The notes below the pieces were generated by a model, which saw only the letters and a list, made by a program, of their open reading frames with translations, ran no database searches and had not been told where the DNA came from. A stretch of DNA of 8,525 nucleotides, taken from an uncultured Bacteroidia bacterium (GTDB lineage: Bacteria > Bacteroidota > Bacteroidia > Bacteroidales > UBA932). The stretch lies in assembly GCA_902773305.1 (NCBI GenBank), contig CACYEB010000001.1, forward strand, positions 1 to 8,525. The letters are read 5' to 3'. Shown here piece after piece: positions 6,818 through 8,525 of the stretch. Position 1 is the first letter of the stretch, and the number at the start of each line of letters is the position of its first letter. The translations under genes and the position numbers were made by a program.

Positions 6818-7756
6818 ATGTCAGACAACAAGTTCATATACCAGCCTTCGCAGTGGGTTCCCTTCAGGGACAAGGCTGTGATAGACCGCGTGGCGGCCAT
6901 CAAGAGAGAGGATATGGAGAAACATCCAAATCCCGATTACAAGATCCGCGTAGTGCCCGACGCTTCTGTAGAGCACTTTATGATAGAAGATATGGTCCGC
7001 AGGCTCAAGGAGTCCTCCGATACCGGCAAAAAAGTGGTGATGATCCTGCCAAACCCGGTAACCACCTACCGCTACGTGGCACGTATGTGCAATGCCCTCA
7101 AGATAGACTGCCACAACCTCTATGCATTTGCAATGGACGAGTATGCAGACCAGGACGGCAACATCGCTCCCGAAACCTGGGAATGCGGATTCACCTACGC
7201 GATGCTGCACAACTTCTATTATGAACTTGACGAGAAGTTGCGTCCCGAGCGCAGCCACTTCACCGGCTTTACCAACAAGAACATAAACGACTACAGCAAG
7301 ATGATAGAGGATGCCGGCGAAGCCGACATCGTATATGCAGGTCCCGGCTGGACCGGCCACCTGGCTTTCATAGAGCCCGATGCACCCGAATTCCAGGGGA
7401 GTCTTGAAGAGTGGAAGCAAATGGGCGCCCGCGTGTGCACCCTCTCCCCTTTCACACTGGCACAGAACTCACTGCACGGTGCATTCGGCCTCAGCGGCAA
7501 CCTTGCCGCCGTACCACCCAAAGCAGCCACCATCGGCCCGCGTGACGTAATTGCCGCAAAATACCGCCACGATACCCACGCCATCACCATCCACGGCACT
7601 TCATCGGCTTGGCAGCGTTTCACCACCCGACTGGTGCTCCACGGCCCTGTGAGCCCGCGCATCCCCGAATCCATTATGCAGACGGTCCCCACAAGCGTAT
7701 TCGTATCGGAGACCATCGCAAAGAACATCGAGCCTGATTGGGTAAACGAGTATTAA
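6818..7756 (+). CDS. NagB-like (glucosamine-6-phosphate deaminase/6-phosphogluconolactonase fold) isomerase, divergent
   Basis: NagB converts glucosamine-6-phosphate to fructose-6-phosphate and ammonia. This 312-residue protein is longer than E. coli NagB (266) because of an N-terminal extension of about 35 residues. AMDEY keeps Asp107, the counterpart of the proton-transfer Asp72. GPGWTGHLAFIEP aligns with GVGNDGHIAFNEP: His181 and Glu186 are kept (His143, Glu148) but Asp141 becomes Thr179. The phosphate-binding residues are gone: the LPTGGTPMTTY loop is shortened to LPNPVTTY, Arg172 corresponds to Thr213, and GSQKA with Lys208 is replaced by GTSSA (Ser263). I infer an isomerase or deaminase acting on a different, probably non-phosphorylated, substrate; a role as lactonase cannot be excluded. 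The start follows a 21-base A/T-rich gap after the NagA-like gene, and the stop is one base before the next ATG. The alignment was done by eye. Confidence 0.85.
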   Translation: MSDNKFIYQPSQWVPFRDKAVIDRVAAIKREDMEKHPNPDYKIRVVPDASVEHFMIEDMVRRLKESSDTGKKVVMILPNPVTTYRYVARMCNALKIDCHNLYAFAMDEYADQDGNIAPETWECGFTYAMLHNFYYELDEKLRPERSHFTGFTNKNINDYSKMIEDAGEADIVYAGPGWTGHLAFIEPDAPEFQGSLEEWKQMGARVCTLSPFTLAQNSLHGAFGLSGNLAAVPPKAATIGPRDVIAAKYRHDTHAITIHGTSSAWQRFTTRLVLHGPVSPRIPESIMQTVPTSVFVSETIAKNIEPDWVNEY

Positions 7757-7757
7757 G

Positions 7758-8525
7758 ATGACAAAAGAAATACTTAAAGCCGGTGCTGCGACAGAAGAGA
7801 TAACCCCGAAAAACTCGCAGTTCCTCTACGGATATCCTTATGTAGAGCGTATGAGCGAGGGGGCTCACGATCCCCTGACCTGTACAGCCATCTATCTGGA
7901 CAACGGCAGCAAACAGGTATTTTTCATTACCCACGACATACTCTATCTCAACAAAGAGCAGGTGGCCGCCATCCGTTGCGGGATATCGGCAAAGACGGGT
8001 GTACCTCAGGGCAACATTATGGTTTCCGTCACGCACACCCACTCCGCCCCTACTCCTTTCGATGTCATTATCAGCCGCAACGACAAAGTCGTGCCGCCAT
8101 ACGACAAAGAGTATATGGGATTTGTGGTGGCTCAGTCAATCAAAGCCGGAATCAATGCATACGGTAATGCCCGCGAAGCCGAAATAGGCTTTGTAACGGG
8201 CGATGCCACCGGTCTTGGCACCAACCGCCACGACCCCGCGGGTCCCAAGGATATGGAGGTCCCCACGATGCTGGTGCGTGACCTTGACAAAAAATACATT
8301 GCCGCTATGACGGTGGTTTGTATGCATCCTACAGTATTGCACGAAGATTCCAGACTCTGCTCTGCAGACTTTCCCCACTACACCCGCGAACTGCTGCGCA
8401 AGCAACTTCTGGGCGAAGGATGCCCGGTGGCATACTTCACCGGCACTTCGGGCGATCAGAGCCCCAGGCACGTGACTCACGGCAACAATTTTTCCGAGGC
8501 TCAGCGTCTGGGAGAGATTGTCGCC
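7758..8525 (+). CDS. neutral/alkaline ceramidase-like hydrolase (3' partial)
   Basis: The frame is open from the ATG at 7758 to the window end (256 codons, no stop), one base after the NagB-like stop. It matches the N-terminal catalytic domain of neutral ceramidases, zinc amidases that release the fatty acid from ceramide. Motifs include AGAATEEITP near the start, SVTHTHSAP with His93 and His95, VVCMHPTVL with His190, RLCSADFPHY and YFTGTSGDQSP. The two His motifs match known zinc-ligand regions; the later Glu and Tyr ligands lie beyond the window. There is no signal peptide or lipobox, so the protein should be cytoplasmic, unlike secreted ceramidases. In this operon a cytoplasmic amide or ester hydrolase acting on the imported compound is more likely than ceramide turnover, but the substrate is unknown. 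Family placement is fairly firm. Confidence 0.85.
   Translation, partial: MTKEILKAGAATEEITPKNSQFLYGYPYVERMSEGAHDPLTCTAIYLDNGSKQVFFITHDILYLNKEQVAAIRCGISAKTGVPQGNIMVSVTHTHSAPTPFDVIISRNDKVVPPYDKEYMGFVVAQSIKAGINAYGNAREAEIGFVTGDATGLGTNRHDPAGPKDMEVPTMLVRDLDKKYIAAMTVVCMHPTVLHEDSRLCSADFPHYTRELLRKQLLGEGCPVAYFTGTSGDQSPRHVTHGNNFSEAQRLGEIVA

Noticed and set aside
5645..7756. Straight annotation of the two genes as nagA and nagB for GlcNAc-6-phosphate use.
   Set aside because: The fold and general catalytic residues agree, but the phosphate-contact residues are replaced in both and there is no PTS or kinase nearby, so gene symbols were withheld.

Overview
The window suggests a member of the Bacteroidota, probably a gut- or host-type Bacteroidales lineage with roughly balanced to slightly high GC. 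None of the seven visible starts has a purine-rich Shine-Dalgarno sequence at normal spacing. Several starts have A/T-rich leaders, and the one sizeable intergenic gap carries a Bacteroidota-type -7 element (TAnnTTTG). All genes lie on the + strand and coding density is very high; no gap exceeds 100 bases. No RNA genes, mobile elements or CRISPR arrays were seen.

Region 1 (1-3500) is a tightly packed aromatic amino acid operon: aroQ (5' end cut by the window), aroA, tyrA, and a type I DAHP synthase called aroF here. Neighbouring genes overlap by 4, 8 and 1 bases, which suggests translational coupling. Together they provide the pathway entry (DAHP synthase), the third step (3-dehydroquinate dehydratase), the sixth step (EPSP synthase), and the tyrosine branch (prephenate or arogenate dehydrogenase). 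By eye, several of these proteins resemble Firmicutes/Clostridia-type versions rather than the DAHP synthase-chorismate mutase fusion common in Bacteroidetes.

Region 2 (3501-3578) is a 78-base boundary. It contains a T8 run after a very weak stem, a TAnnTTTG -7 element, and a nested inverted repeat that runs from the -7 element to the start codon of the next gene.

Region 3 (3579-8525, continuing past the window) is a second operon that looks catabolic. It encodes an MFS transporter of the anion:cation symporter (sugar-acid) type, a HpcH/HpaI-type class II aldolase, a NagA-like amidohydrolase, a NagB-like isomerase/deaminase, and the first 256 residues of a neutral ceramidase-like hydrolase without a signal peptide. 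No kinase or PTS component is present. The NagA-like and NagB-like proteins keep their metal or general catalytic residues but have lost the residues that in E. coli NagA and NagB hold the substrate phosphate. NagB-like has also lost the Asp of the ring-opening Asp-His-Glu set. The simplest reading, which is inference, is a non-phosphorylative route for an acylated amino sugar or amino-sugar acid: uptake by symport, deacylation, deamination or isomerisation, and aldol cleavage. This is the most interesting part of the window.
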